Positions 50,555 through 59,689 of a stretch of DNA of 64,000 nucleotides are shown here, in pieces. Made by a program: the position numbers and the translations under genes. Origin of the DNA: CAVPCZ01 sp963779225 (GTDB taxonomy: Bacteria > Bacteroidota > Ignavibacteria > UBA10030 > UBA6906); contig CAVZWW010000003.1 of the NCBI GenBank assembly GCA_963779225.1, positions 124,001 through 188,000 on the forward strand. Reading direction: 5' to 3'. Numbering within the stretch: position 1 is the first letter of the stretch; every line of letters starts with the position of its first letter. Under the pieces are notes generated by a model, which saw only the letters and a list, made by a program, of their open reading frames with translations, did no database searches and was not told the origin of the DNA.

Positions 50555-51976
50555 CTAATTCCGATGCGCCTTGAGCCATTTCAGAATCGGCTGCCACACT
50601 TTCAACGGAGCCTGGGGTGCGGCAAAGAGATCGATATGGCCAAACTCGGTAAGGGTGTTTCCGGTACCCAATGACACCATAAGGTGAGTGATATCAGAGC
50701 TCCCCAATAAGGTGGTCCCATACATGGTGTACGGTCCAAGACCACCCTTTGCACCTAGATTGAAAATGGGAACCCGTATTTCTCCCACGTGGTCATCGAA
50801 AGGACTATTGCCAATCTCCGCCACCATCCGGTCGTAATCTATGATGAACTTATTGGGTTCGTAGGGTATCCCGGCTTCGAGAAAGTCCAACCATTGTGGT
50901 ATCGTGATGAGCTGGAATCCGATGGGAAAGGGGGGATTACTATTGTCCATGATCCCCGCAAGGTAGTGGGTTGTCACATCGGAACCAAAGATTTGTCCGC
51001 TTCCAAAATACAGCGCGACTTGCATATTGGTCATCGGGGGGATTATTGGGGAATCCTCATCCGGACTGGTTCGCGCCAGTTGACCGATCGGTTGAAAAGG
51101 AATGTTCGCCTGGGATACGCCTTCGTCGTACGGTACTCTGTAGAGCGCCTCGTCGTTGACGAATGACTGCCGCATGGCCGGATCATTCGTCTTCAGCAGC
51201 ATATCGGCACAGACGAATCCCCTTATCTGGCGCCTTACGACCGGCAGCTGTGTTTCATGATTCAGGGCGGCATACCCCGTCGCCCCGCCACTGCTGTATC
51301 CCAACAACATCATCCTGTCATAACCGTTTCCCGTCAGGAGTCGCGAAGCTCGGGCCACAGCCATCGCCGATAACAGATCGTCGACGTTCCTCTGCAAACC
51401 CCAATCCCTCATGAAATCGAAATTCGAGAGTCCGGCAGGAACAAGTGTCCACGCCTGATCGATTCCCCACACATCCACGTTATTCTCCGCCAGGTATATA
51501 GCCAGCCCAAAGTCATCGGGCGTATTGTCTGATCGCGTTCCAAGCAGAAACATCCCTTCAAAGTCCTTGGCGTCGCCGTGAAGCAGGAAGAGAGCATCTT
51601 TCATTTTGTTCGGCCTGCAGGGATTCGTCTCCTTGACAACCCGATGAATGCCTATCCGGTCATGCGATCCTGGTCCGGTACGGATCTGGAATTTGTAATG
51701 GACGATGTTCTTTCCGAGTGGCTGCCGTTCAAAGCCACTGATAGTGTTGCCATTCTGCACTTTTGCGAGGGACTGCGCTGACCCCGTCGCGGCTTCACTT
51801 TCGAGCTCCCATCCGGTGAGTGCGACCACTTCCAGCGCAATTGGTTCCGCTTCTACTGAAGTCTTGGCCGCTGATGCCTGGCCAGCATCGGTGACTTCCG
51901 GTGGCTGTTGCTCACACCCTCCGAGCATCAGAGCACAAATCAGAAGAACGGGAAGAAGAGCACGTAATGGACTCAT
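50555..51976 (-). CDS. Alpha/beta-hydrolase lipoprotein
   Basis: About 473 residues. Signal peptide with lipobox LMLGGC; then an alpha/beta-hydrolase fold with DALFLLHGDAKDFEGM, YLAENNVDVWGIDQAWTLVP, nucleophile elbow GYSSGGATGYAAL, and a possible catalytic histidine in LTEFGHIDLF. Resembles lipase/esterase-type hydrolases anchored in the envelope. Start at MSPLRALL is backed by AGGAGG; the extension to 52030 is not. Substrate unknown. Confidence 0.88.
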   Translation of the reverse strand: MSPLRALLPVLLICALMLGGCEQQPPEVTDAGQASAAKTSVEAEPIALEVVALTGWELESEAATGSAQSLAKVQNGNTISGFERQPLGKNIVHYKFQIRTGPGSHDRIGIHRVVKETNPCRPNKMKDALFLLHGDAKDFEGMFLLGTRSDNTPDDFGLAIYLAENNVDVWGIDQAWTLVPAGLSNFDFMRDWGLQRNVDDLLSAMAVARASRLLTGNGYDRMMLLGYSSGGATGYAALNHETQLPVVRRQIRGFVCADMLLKTNDPAMRQSFVNDEALYRVPYDEGVSQANIPFQPIGQLARTSPDEDSPIIPPMTNMQVALYFGSGQIFGSDVTTHYLAGIMDNSNPPFPIGFQLITIPQWLDFLEAGIPYEPNKFIIDYDRMVAEIGNSPFDDHVGEIRVPIFNLGAKGGLGPYTMYGTTLLGSSDITHLMVSLGTGNTLTEFGHIDLFAAPQAPLKVWQPILKWLKAHRN

Positions 51977-52065
51977 GGATTCCTCCTTCTGTGGTGACTG
52001 AGTGTGTATTAGGTAACCGGTCGACAACAACTATGGCTCCCCCGGAAGGGGGAGCACTCCATTAC

Positions 52066-52434
52066 TTATGCCGCCTGTCTGTAATATTGGTCGTGCAGCC
52101 CACCCAGAACAGGACTCATGCAAACAGCAACCCCTTGTCTTCTCCGGTTCGCCTGGCTTCGGAATCTGTTGCTGCTCCCCTGATGCGATCGCTGACCATT
52201 GTAGAACGCGACATTTTCATCCAGAATTCTCTGAGCCTGGTTCTTGCCGGTCGGCTGACAATTGTCCAGCGCATCTCTTCTCACTTTCCTGAAACAACGT
52301 TCCATGATGCTGTCCGTGTTCGGCGCATCCACTCCTGTTCCGACGGATACGGAACTGTAGACCGGATAATCAATATTGAACATCAAAGCACTGTCATGAA
52401 CCAGATAGGCTCCGAGCCTGCTCTGCTCAACCAA
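52066..52434 (-). pseudogene. Transposase integrase-core remnant
   Basis: The minus-strand frame shows PNTDSIMERCFRKVRRDALDN, GKNQAQRILDENVAFYNGQRSHQG and PVLGGLHDQYYRQAA, the C-terminal part of a DDE integrase-core transposase (rve-type, ERFxRTxRREALDH and YYNxxRPHQG motifs). The catalytic N-terminal part is missing and the flanks belong to other genes. Inactive relic. Confidence 0.78.
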
Positions 52435-52443
52435 CGGAATCGT

Positions 52444-53775
52444 TCATTTGAGAAGGAGAAGCCGGCGTGTCTGCACAAAATTGCCCGCTCGAATTCTGTA
52501 GAAGTAGACTCCACTCGATAGTCCGCTACCATCAAATTGCACGTCATGATACCCCGCTTCCTGTTCCCCATTCTGAAGAACCGCAACCTGCTGCCCAAGG
52601 GCGTTCAAAACCGCCAGGATCACGTGTGCCCGTTGAGGCAGACCGTAATGGATTGTTGTCGAGGGATTGAAGGGGTTGGGATAGTTCTGATACAAGCTTG
52701 CAGCTGAAGGTTGTTGCCCGGCTTCACTTCCTGGGACGGAGGTCGTGGCTTCAAAATACGAAACGATATTCGTTCCTTCTGCTGTGGCACCAATCACCCA
52801 ACCACGGACCGTCCCCGAGCGCTTCACGAAATCGGTGCCAACCAGTTGGCCAATATTGTTTTGATATGATGGCGTCCACGTTTCTCCGTTGTTTGTACTC
52901 ACTTGAACGGCGTACCAGTTGGCCGCGAAGAAGGTTGTCTCATACCCGGACAATCCCCACGTGCCGGGCCCGGGCAATGTAAACGAGGCCCAGGTAACAC
53001 CTCCATCCGTGGTTCGTGCCAGGGTTTTTGAACTGGATCCAACCACTCCGATTTGAGGTGTGTTGAATTTCAGTGCTTGCGTGTACGTGTTGGCGGGAAG
53101 TGGGATCCGATACCATTTCCATGTTACCCCGGCGTCGGTCGACTGATACATCCGGGCCGTGTCCCCACCGGCTCCAAAGCGGATGTCAGTTGCACTGACC
53201 ACTGAGAGAATATTGAGAAAGCCTATTTGGTCCCCAATTGTATTCGGTTCTGTAGGGGTGTGTGCCCAGGAAGATCCGCTATCGGTCGTCTTAAGTACTA
53301 ACCATTTCCCTCCAACCGGATCCCCTACCGCAAAACCGGTATTGGCATCGAACATCTTGAGACAGTCAATATAGGCCCCCGATGCGACAAGCGAATAGAC
53401 TTTCTGCCACTGTCCTCCTCCGTCTGTCGTCTTGAAGACAAACGTCTCCCCGCCTTCCTCGGTCGTGGTCGTTGCAAGCCAGGCGGTATTTGAGTCCAGT
53501 GCCTCAATACTCCACCCGATCCCCATCCCCAAATCGCCGACCGACTTCCAATTGCTTCCACCGTCCACAGTCCTTAGCACGACTCCATTTTCACCGGCCA
53601 CCCAACCGATGTTCTGATCAACAGCCTTCACGGAGTACAACATATAGGGAACCTTCAATTGGTGGGTCCATGTTCCCGATTGGGCGAATGCCCTCTGCAG
53701 GATCAGAGTGGAACCTGCTGTGCACGTGACAAGGACCAGGGTTGAGGCCAGGAAACGCTGTGTCGTTCGAGTCAT
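52444..53775 (-). CDS. YCF48/BNR-like secreted protein with T9SS tail
   Basis: 443 residues: signal peptide (MTRTTQRFLASTLVLVTCTAG), six-bladed YCF48/photosystem-assembly-like propeller (GWVAGENGVVLRTVDGGSNWKSVG, AFVFKTTDGGGQWQ, VLKTTDSGSSWAHT), then a T9SS domain YQNYPNPFNPSTTIHYGLP ... RRLLLLK. Exported to the surface. Start backed by GAGGAGA before the ATG. Similar architecture to the gene at 63.1 kb. Confidence 0.9.
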   Translation of the reverse strand: MTRTTQRFLASTLVLVTCTAGSTLILQRAFAQSGTWTHQLKVPYMLYSVKAVDQNIGWVAGENGVVLRTVDGGSNWKSVGDLGMGIGWSIEALDSNTAWLATTTTEEGGETFVFKTTDGGGQWQKVYSLVASGAYIDCLKMFDANTGFAVGDPVGGKWLVLKTTDSGSSWAHTPTEPNTIGDQIGFLNILSVVSATDIRFGAGGDTARMYQSTDAGVTWKWYRIPLPANTYTQALKFNTPQIGVVGSSSKTLARTTDGGVTWASFTLPGPGTWGLSGYETTFFAANWYAVQVSTNNGETWTPSYQNNIGQLVGTDFVKRSGTVRGWVIGATAEGTNIVSYFEATTSVPGSEAGQQPSAASLYQNYPNPFNPSTTIHYGLPQRAHVILAVLNALGQQVAVLQNGEQEAGYHDVQFDGSGLSSGVYFYRIRAGNFVQTRRLLLLK

Positions 53776-54130
53776 AGGTTGCTCTCCTCTCGGATTGTTG
53801 TGGTTGCAACTTCTTAGTTGGGCGCCCCGTACCCGGTCAACCGTCTCGTCTGGATTGTGTCGCTGCCGGAAAAGACCGGCGTACACGCACAGTCGATGAC
53901 TCCGGAAACATCCAAGGGGGATCCCTCATGAGACTTGCCCCGTTCGATGCTCATGATCCCCGATCGCCGCCAGTCGGTACGTTGATTAATTCAGTGCTCA
54001 TATGATTGTCGTTGAGAGATGCGAAAGGTTACTTCACGGTTTCCAACCTGCCTTTAGCAGAAAGCGACAGATGACCATCGACAAAAAAACACGGATCCGT
54101 CATTAGAATTTAGCACCGGGGACAGAAAGT
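53776..54130. other. Intergenic region upstream of sigma factor
   Basis: 355 bp between divergent genes, presumably holding promoters for both. No convincing element; a GTTAGAATTT-like string near 54107 also occurs near 59046 upstream of the broken sigma copy. Confidence 0.4.
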
Positions 54131-54754
54131 TTGGCCGCGGATTTTGATTTCACCCTTGCACTTCATACATTTACGCTGACGCGTAAGACCGCTCACCCCT
54201 ACGATTGGACCACAGGATTTGCTGCTGACTTGACAGACCAGGAACTCATCCAGGGCTTTCTCAAGGGCCGAAAACCGGAGTACATTCGGGTTCATGGCTG
54301 GATTACCGCGATGGTCCGTTCTCGGTTGTGGGATAACGATGTGGCTCCGGAGGACGTAGTCGCCGACACTTTGATGAAGCTTCTCCTGAATCTGAGGGAC
54401 GAGTCATTCCGCCTCGAATCGACACTCAAGACATACGTGCAACGCATTGCCCTATACACACTTGTGGATGCAGGACGGCGGAAGAAGAGGCTGAACGCAA
54501 TCGCCGTCGAGAATACGCTCTTCGACCCCTCAACTCCCCATTCCCTGTTGGAAAATGAAGAGGAACAACAGCTCATCGACCGGGCCATGTCTATGTTGCC
54601 CGAAAGTTGCAGAAAGATGTTCGAAATGGTTCTTCAGGAACGGGTGAAATACCGGGAGATTGCAAGGAGGTTCGGTTCAACCGAAGGCGCCATCAAAACC
54701 CGCCTCTCTCGTTGTAGAGACAAGATCGAAGAAATAGTGAGGCAATTGAGATGA
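54131..54754 (+). CDS. ECF-type RNA polymerase sigma factor
   Basis: Up to 207 residues: sigma-2 region (WITAMVRSRLWDNDVAPEDVVADTLMKLLLNL), linker, and sigma-4 HTH (MLPESCRKMFEMVLQERVKYREIARRFGSTEGAIKTRLSRCRDKIEEIV). A start at TTG 54230 (LTDQELIQGF) is likely because the broken paralog at 59136 begins at the same place with the same TTGACAGA context; the 33 residues before it are atypical. Co-directional with an anti-sigma gene 94 bp downstream. Confidence 0.9.
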   Translation: MAADFDFTLALHTFTLTRKTAHPYDWTTGFAADLTDQELIQGFLKGRKPEYIRVHGWITAMVRSRLWDNDVAPEDVVADTLMKLLLNLRDESFRLESTLKTYVQRIALYTLVDAGRRKKRLNAIAVENTLFDPSTPHSLLENEEEQQLIDRAMSMLPESCRKMFEMVLQERVKYREIARRFGSTEGAIKTRLSRCRDKIEEIVRQLR

Positions 54755-54848
54755 AACCTTCTGGCCGATTGGGCGACTATTGCATAGGAGGGGGGAAAAC
54801 TCTTCGCTTCAGGTGGAAGAAGTGCACGTAGGGAAGCCGTAGACCAAT

Positions 54849-55739
54849 ATGGATATCAACCGAGTGAGGCATTTGCTCCCCTTTTTCGTGGGAGGGACCC
54901 TTGACCCCGAGGAACGGAGGGACGTGGAGGAAGCGCTCAGAAGTTCAGAAGAACTGAGGCAGGAACTGCGATTTTGGGAGCGGGCAAAAACTGTCGTGGC
55001 AGCTCGAATGAATCATGCCACCGCCGGACACCTGACGGTAGAGCAAATTGTCGACCGCGCAATGGGAACCGGTTCCCGCGACGAACTCCTTTTTTTTGAC
55101 CGACATCTCCAATTGTGCTCGGAGTGCTCAGAGGAGTTCATTCGCGTGAAAGCAAGCTTGGGCGTGCGTGACCGGGTCGAGCCCGCCATTCCCAACCGTT
55201 TCTTGGGCATGGTACGGACCGTGCGGCTCATATATGCAGTTCCAGTATTGATGGTAGTCATTGCCGTTGTTGTGCTCTACTTCGGCCAAACCGAGAAGCC
55301 GCTTCCGGATCCGACAGTGCCGGGCGTGATTCCTCCAGCAATTGCCGAGGAACCGGCGGAGCAGACTGCTTCGCTGTGGTTGACCTACCGACCCGAAGTG
55401 CGATCGACCTCGGCCCGAGCTCTTCCTTCTCTTGCGCTGGGCGAACAAGAGAAACAGATACGAGTTTTCGTTGCCATTCCGCAGAACCAGGTGAGCGGCA
55501 TTCAATACAAGGTAACTGTTGGATCGCCGGGCACGAAGTTACACCACCTTGACGAACTGCTCAAGCGATATGCTTCAGGCGGCGGACATGACTCGCTGCA
55601 ATTTACCCTGTCCCGTCAGATGTTACCATCGACTGGCCACAACATGACTATTACCGTCCTAGAGATTTTACCCCCCGCCTTGCGTTCTCTTTCCCCGGAG
55701 GAGTATCGCTTTGAGGTTGAAGTAAGAGTGAAACGCTAA
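54849..55739 (+). CDS. Anti-sigma factor-like membrane protein
   Basis: 296 residues. The cytoplasmic N-terminal part (FVGGTLDPEERRDVEEALRSSEELRQEL, HLTVEQIVD, DRHLQLCSECSEEF) is a zinc-anti-sigma-like arrangement; one membrane helix (YAVPVLMVVIAVVVLYF, about residues 128-145) and a periplasmic domain of unknown fold follow. It should hold the ECF sigma factor at the membrane. The CHAT protease convergent to it could cleave a protein of this circuit. Confidence 0.85.
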   Translation: MDINRVRHLLPFFVGGTLDPEERRDVEEALRSSEELRQELRFWERAKTVVAARMNHATAGHLTVEQIVDRAMGTGSRDELLFFDRHLQLCSECSEEFIRVKASLGVRDRVEPAIPNRFLGMVRTVRLIYAVPVLMVVIAVVVLYFGQTEKPLPDPTVPGVIPPAIAEEPAEQTASLWLTYRPEVRSTSARALPSLALGEQEKQIRVFVAIPQNQVSGIQYKVTVGSPGTKLHHLDELLKRYASGGGHDSLQFTLSRQMLPSTGHNMTITVLEILPPALRSLSPEEYRFEVEVRVKR

Positions 55740-55915
55740 GTTCACAGCAGCACTGCCACGCGTCAGAATTATCTCCACCTTCGGAAGGCGGGAGAACCCT
55801 CAGTAATGGCGCAATCGCTCTCATGGGCCTTATTCAATTTTCTTTGCTGCCATTCTTCCGTCTGGTCCAAAGGACCCGTCAACAACGGCCGGATCGCCCC
55901 CTTAGCTTCTGCACA

Positions 55916-58900
55916 TCACTTTGCAGATCCTTGGGATCGGTCCTTCCACTCTCCCGTTACTACAAACGCTCCCCAAGTGAATGGATGCGTCGGCCGGCCA
56001 CGTTGCCTTGCTTCAGTGATCCGCTTCAGTGTGACTTTCTGCATGAGCTCCGGATAGGTTTGTGAATTCATGGAATAAAGGCTTTTCATGAATTTCATGC
56101 TTTCCATGTCTGGCACCTGCCAAAGAGAGCTCACTACTGTCTTAGCCCCGGCCATCTGGAACGCGCGACGAAGACCGTATACGCCTTCGCCCTGTCTCAC
56201 ACTCCCAAGACCGGTCTCACAGGCAGAAAGGACAACAAGGTCGGTTCCGCGCAGATCCATCGCAGAGACTTCCAGGGCCGTGAGGATACCATCCTCGATC
56301 CCGATTTCTCGTGCCCCTTGTCCGTGCAAATTCGCTCCTGCCAGGAGCAATCCAGACCGCAATAAGGGACTTTCCCCGATGCCGGAGGGGGCCTGTCCCT
56401 CCGGAAGGCAGCCAGCCTGCAAAAAGTAGCCATGCGTCGCCAGATGGATGACCCGCTTGCCGGTTGCTCCCCTCTTGAAGAACTCCTCACTCGCCATCGA
56501 ACCCAACAAAGAGACGACAGGTTCGAGTGGATTTCCCTCCCGCCAGTACCCCACAACCGCCCCAATTTCGGCTTTTGTGTTGAAGAGACGCGACACCGTC
56601 AACGTACTCAACTGTTCGCAACCTGATCGTATATTTCGCACCTGGTATGAACCGCCGGGGTCCGTGCTCATCGCAACGGTGGGACCGGACGACAATCGAT
56701 CGGTCGCCGAAGCGTCAAAATCTGGATCACCAAACGCAATGAGCCCCGATCCGGCAACAGTCGGTACGTCCCCAGACATGACATCACGAGCTGCCGAGAG
56801 ATAGTGAAGAGCATGCTTCTCGATGATGTATTTGCCCGCGGGATCTATCAATCCTGCAAATGATATCAGATTCAGTCCGCCATCCGGAGCGATGAAAATC
56901 GTCCCACGCTCCTTCAGCACCGAATCGACCTGCCGCCATATGAGATTGTAGAGCTCACGGGCAATCCTCCCGTATTCCGCGGATTCCCTAGTTTCAAGCC
57001 ATCTTCTCTGCTGTGCTACCGCGGTAAGGTGGTTGCGATAGCGCTTAATCGTTTTATCTATTCTGTCCGCTGTCCCGATATCAACAAGGTCTGCTCTTCC
57101 CGTTTTGTCAATGATAAGGGCAATATATCGCGGTACGACCGTATCAGGGTCAAAACGAGCACTATTCACCAGGAGAAACTCAACGAGACCGGCATTTGCA
57201 GGGAGATGAGAAGCAATTGCATCGATTCCGAGGTCTTGAGACCGTTCAGTCTCCGCAAAACTGGCGCTCCGGCGGGCAAGTAATGCTTCTAGGTCATTCA
57301 CTAGTTTCTCAAGCGAATCAACTTCACGCTGATACTCTGCATCGCTTTTCCGTTGGGGACCTTCGATGTACCGCGTCGAGAGGTGGAACCGAGCAGACCT
57401 GTATTGTTCAGCGAGTTCCAGTGTCAGAGAATCCGTTTCGCGCACCAGATTGCGGCGCCGGAGAAGGGCCTGTTCTGTTGCCAGACCTTTTGTCGAGAGA
57501 ACGATCTCTGCGGCCCTCCGGACAGAAATCGGATCGGGTGATCTTGCATCCAGAAGAGTCGAAAGATAACCATCCACGGAATGACGAAGGAATGACGAAT
57601 ACGAATGGGCATCTTGTTCTGACATCACGCGGGCATTGAGAACGAAGTTCTTTGTTCGGATAGCAATGGCCCGTTGCGACACTTCGAAAGCCTCGGGAAG
57701 ACACCGGACTCTCCGGTAGTATTCGCAGTACGCATCAAGAACTTCTGCGATAGCCGGGTTGTCAGGACTCAATCGGCCTTCCAGATCTGTGAGCGTTTTC
57801 TTGAGGATGGAGTCAGCTGCACCGAATTTTCCTGTACACATATAGGTCCGGGAAAGTTCGAGCCAAAGTTCGGTGTTCAGTCCTCTTCCGCCTCCCCGCA
57901 GCGAATCCGAGAAAGCAAGGGCGCCGACAAAGAGAGATTCTGCCTGATTGAACTTGCGCTGTGCCAGATAGCATTGTCCGATCTTCCGCATCGCCATCGC
58001 AATCCGGCTCTGGGGTTCTTCCAGTCGTCGCAAGATGGTCATAGCCCGTGAAAGGGTATCGATCGCAGCTGAATAGTGTCCGCATTCGACGAGTACGTTA
58101 CCCAACCCGAGTAGTCCTCTCCCGAGCATGGGATCCTCGGCAGAAAGACGTTTCCGGGCGATCTCAACCGAGCGTCGCTGGAGCGCCTCCGCCTGAGAAA
58201 GTTTTCCCTGAAGCTGATAGTGCTGGGCAAGGTTTCCCAGACAGATCGCACTTCGCACCGATTCAGGTCCGTAGTTTCGTTCCCAGTTTGCAAGGGCTTC
58301 ATTCAAGAGGGGTTCTGCTTCGCTGTACCACCCTAGAGACCAATACGTCACGGCCAGCATCGTGAGTGAGTACGCGAGTGCCGGATCGTTCGGTTTCAGG
58401 ACCCGACGGTAGACATCCAACGCCTTGTTGTATAGATTAGCTGCCTTTTCGTAATCGCCCTCATGCTGATAGGTATATGCCAGATCATGAATCGCCGAGG
58501 GATAACTCCATTTGTCAGTTGCATGGGCTTCCTCATAGATGCGAAGCGCCCGCTCCAATGTCACCCTTGCCTCTGCGATCTTTCTGAGGCTCAGATTGAT
58601 TACCGAGAGAAGTGAAAGCGCGTCGGCGACAGCAGGGTCACCGGCACCGTACACAGACTCTTTGATCGAAAGCGATCGCGTCGCATGAACGAGGGCTTCC
58701 TGAGGCCGGACTATGGTCGCGCTTGCGAGGACCGATGCAAGCACGTCAAGCACCTTTGCGACGTTCGTGTCCGATGCGCCAAACCTCATCTCGGCTTTCA
58801 GAAGAGCCTGTCTGGCCAAATCCAGCGCTTGTGGCATGGCAGGTCCGAAACCGATCGCGAGTAATGAGTCAGCCTGGTGGTAGAGCTCTTTCCAGGTCTG

Positions 58901-58969
58901 CGCATGCGCTGGTTGCACCAAACCAGGGAGAAGGAACAACACAACAACGACCAATGCTCTGGCTGACAT
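55916..58969 (-). CDS. Secreted or anchored TPR-CHAT protease
   Basis: About 1017 residues. Signal peptide, about ten TPR units (residues 30-420, AVTYWSLGWYSEAEPLLNEALANWE, LGNLAQHYQLQGKLSQAEALQRRSV), a coiled linker, then a CHAT caspase-like domain with catalytic histidine in VIHLATHGYFLQ and cysteine in DLVVLSACETGLGSV, followed by GEGVYGLRRAFQMAGAKTVVSSLWQVPD. CHAT proteases occur with ECF sigma factors and in defence systems. Start ATG 58969 preferred to GTG 58981. Convergent with the sigma/anti-sigma pair. Confidence 0.93.
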   Translation of the reverse strand: MSARALVVVVLFLLPGLVQPAHAQTWKELYHQADSLLAIGFGPAMPQALDLARQALLKAEMRFGASDTNVAKVLDVLASVLASATIVRPQEALVHATRSLSIKESVYGAGDPAVADALSLLSVINLSLRKIAEARVTLERALRIYEEAHATDKWSYPSAIHDLAYTYQHEGDYEKAANLYNKALDVYRRVLKPNDPALAYSLTMLAVTYWSLGWYSEAEPLLNEALANWERNYGPESVRSAICLGNLAQHYQLQGKLSQAEALQRRSVEIARKRLSAEDPMLGRGLLGLGNVLVECGHYSAAIDTLSRAMTILRRLEEPQSRIAMAMRKIGQCYLAQRKFNQAESLFVGALAFSDSLRGGGRGLNTELWLELSRTYMCTGKFGAADSILKKTLTDLEGRLSPDNPAIAEVLDAYCEYYRRVRCLPEAFEVSQRAIAIRTKNFVLNARVMSEQDAHSYSSFLRHSVDGYLSTLLDARSPDPISVRRAAEIVLSTKGLATEQALLRRRNLVRETDSLTLELAEQYRSARFHLSTRYIEGPQRKSDAEYQREVDSLEKLVNDLEALLARRSASFAETERSQDLGIDAIASHLPANAGLVEFLLVNSARFDPDTVVPRYIALIIDKTGRADLVDIGTADRIDKTIKRYRNHLTAVAQQRRWLETRESAEYGRIARELYNLIWRQVDSVLKERGTIFIAPDGGLNLISFAGLIDPAGKYIIEKHALHYLSAARDVMSGDVPTVAGSGLIAFGDPDFDASATDRLSSGPTVAMSTDPGGSYQVRNIRSGCEQLSTLTVSRLFNTKAEIGAVVGYWREGNPLEPVVSLLGSMASEEFFKRGATGKRVIHLATHGYFLQAGCLPEGQAPSGIGESPLLRSGLLLAGANLHGQGAREIGIEDGILTALEVSAMDLRGTDLVVLSACETGLGSVRQGEGVYGLRRAFQMAGAKTVVSSLWQVPDMESMKFMKSLYSMNSQTYPELMQKVTLKRITEARQRGRPTHPFTWGAFVVTGEWKDRSQGSAK

Positions 58970-59135
58970 CGCAGGAACCACGCAGTGAGGGAGAGTATTG
59001 AGTTAAGATAGCATTAAGGATGGGGTGTGTCAACTCTCTGATTTGTTAGAATTTCATAGTCGCGTTGTACACTGCTATTGTAGTGAACATTCTAATGCTC
59101 ATCCCTTTGCAGGATCTCACGACGGCCATTGACAC

Positions 59136-59630
59136 TTGACAGAGCCGGATATCATCAGGAGATTTCTGAAAGTGTCCAAACGCGAGTACGCTACGGTTCT
59201 CGGTTGGATTACTATTATGGTCCGTTCGCGGTTGTGGGTGGACCGAGTCGCGCCGGATGACGTGACAGCCGACACCAGACTAAAGCTACGCATGAACTTT
59301 CGCCAGAACTCGTTCCGGCTCAAATCTTGACTGAAGACATACGTCCAACGCATTACCTTGTATACACTTGTACGCGTGACACGGCGCCAAAAAGGGGTTA
59401 TCTCCCTGGATGCAGGAACCACTCCGGCCGACACCGCAGACATCCATTCCCAAGTGGAGAATGATGAAGAAATAAGGTTGCTTGAACGAGCTCTGGCTAC
59501 CCTACCGGAATGGTGCCAGGACCTGTTCCAGATGGTCCCCGAGGACAAGATGAAATATCTGGATATTGCAGCACGACAGCCGCGTAAGCGGCAGCAAGAA
59601 TCCATTTTCGGTTCATCGAACCGCCGCTGA
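59136..59630 (+). pseudogene. Broken ECF sigma factor paralog
   Basis: Same family as the gene at 54.2 kb: RRFLKVSKREYATVLGWITIMVRSRLW, VAPDDVTADTRLKLRMNF, then an in-frame TGA at 59328-59330, then LKTYVQRITLYTLV, LPEWCQDLFQMVPEDKMKYLDIAAR. The sigma-4 recognition helix is lost: after AAR the sequence runs into PRKRQQES and a stop. Both a nonsense codon and a missing C-terminus make it dead. It lies divergent to the CHAT gene, next to repeat copy F. Confidence 0.85.
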
Positions 59631-59689
59631 TCGGATGGCACACGATGACGTTTTGACGCCGATGGGATTTTGAAGAGGGAGAGCCGTGT

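Noticed and set aside
28541..59330. A genetic code in which TGA is sense
   Set aside because: Two broken genes have in-frame TGA, but many intact genes here end in TGA, including overlapping ATGA junctions.
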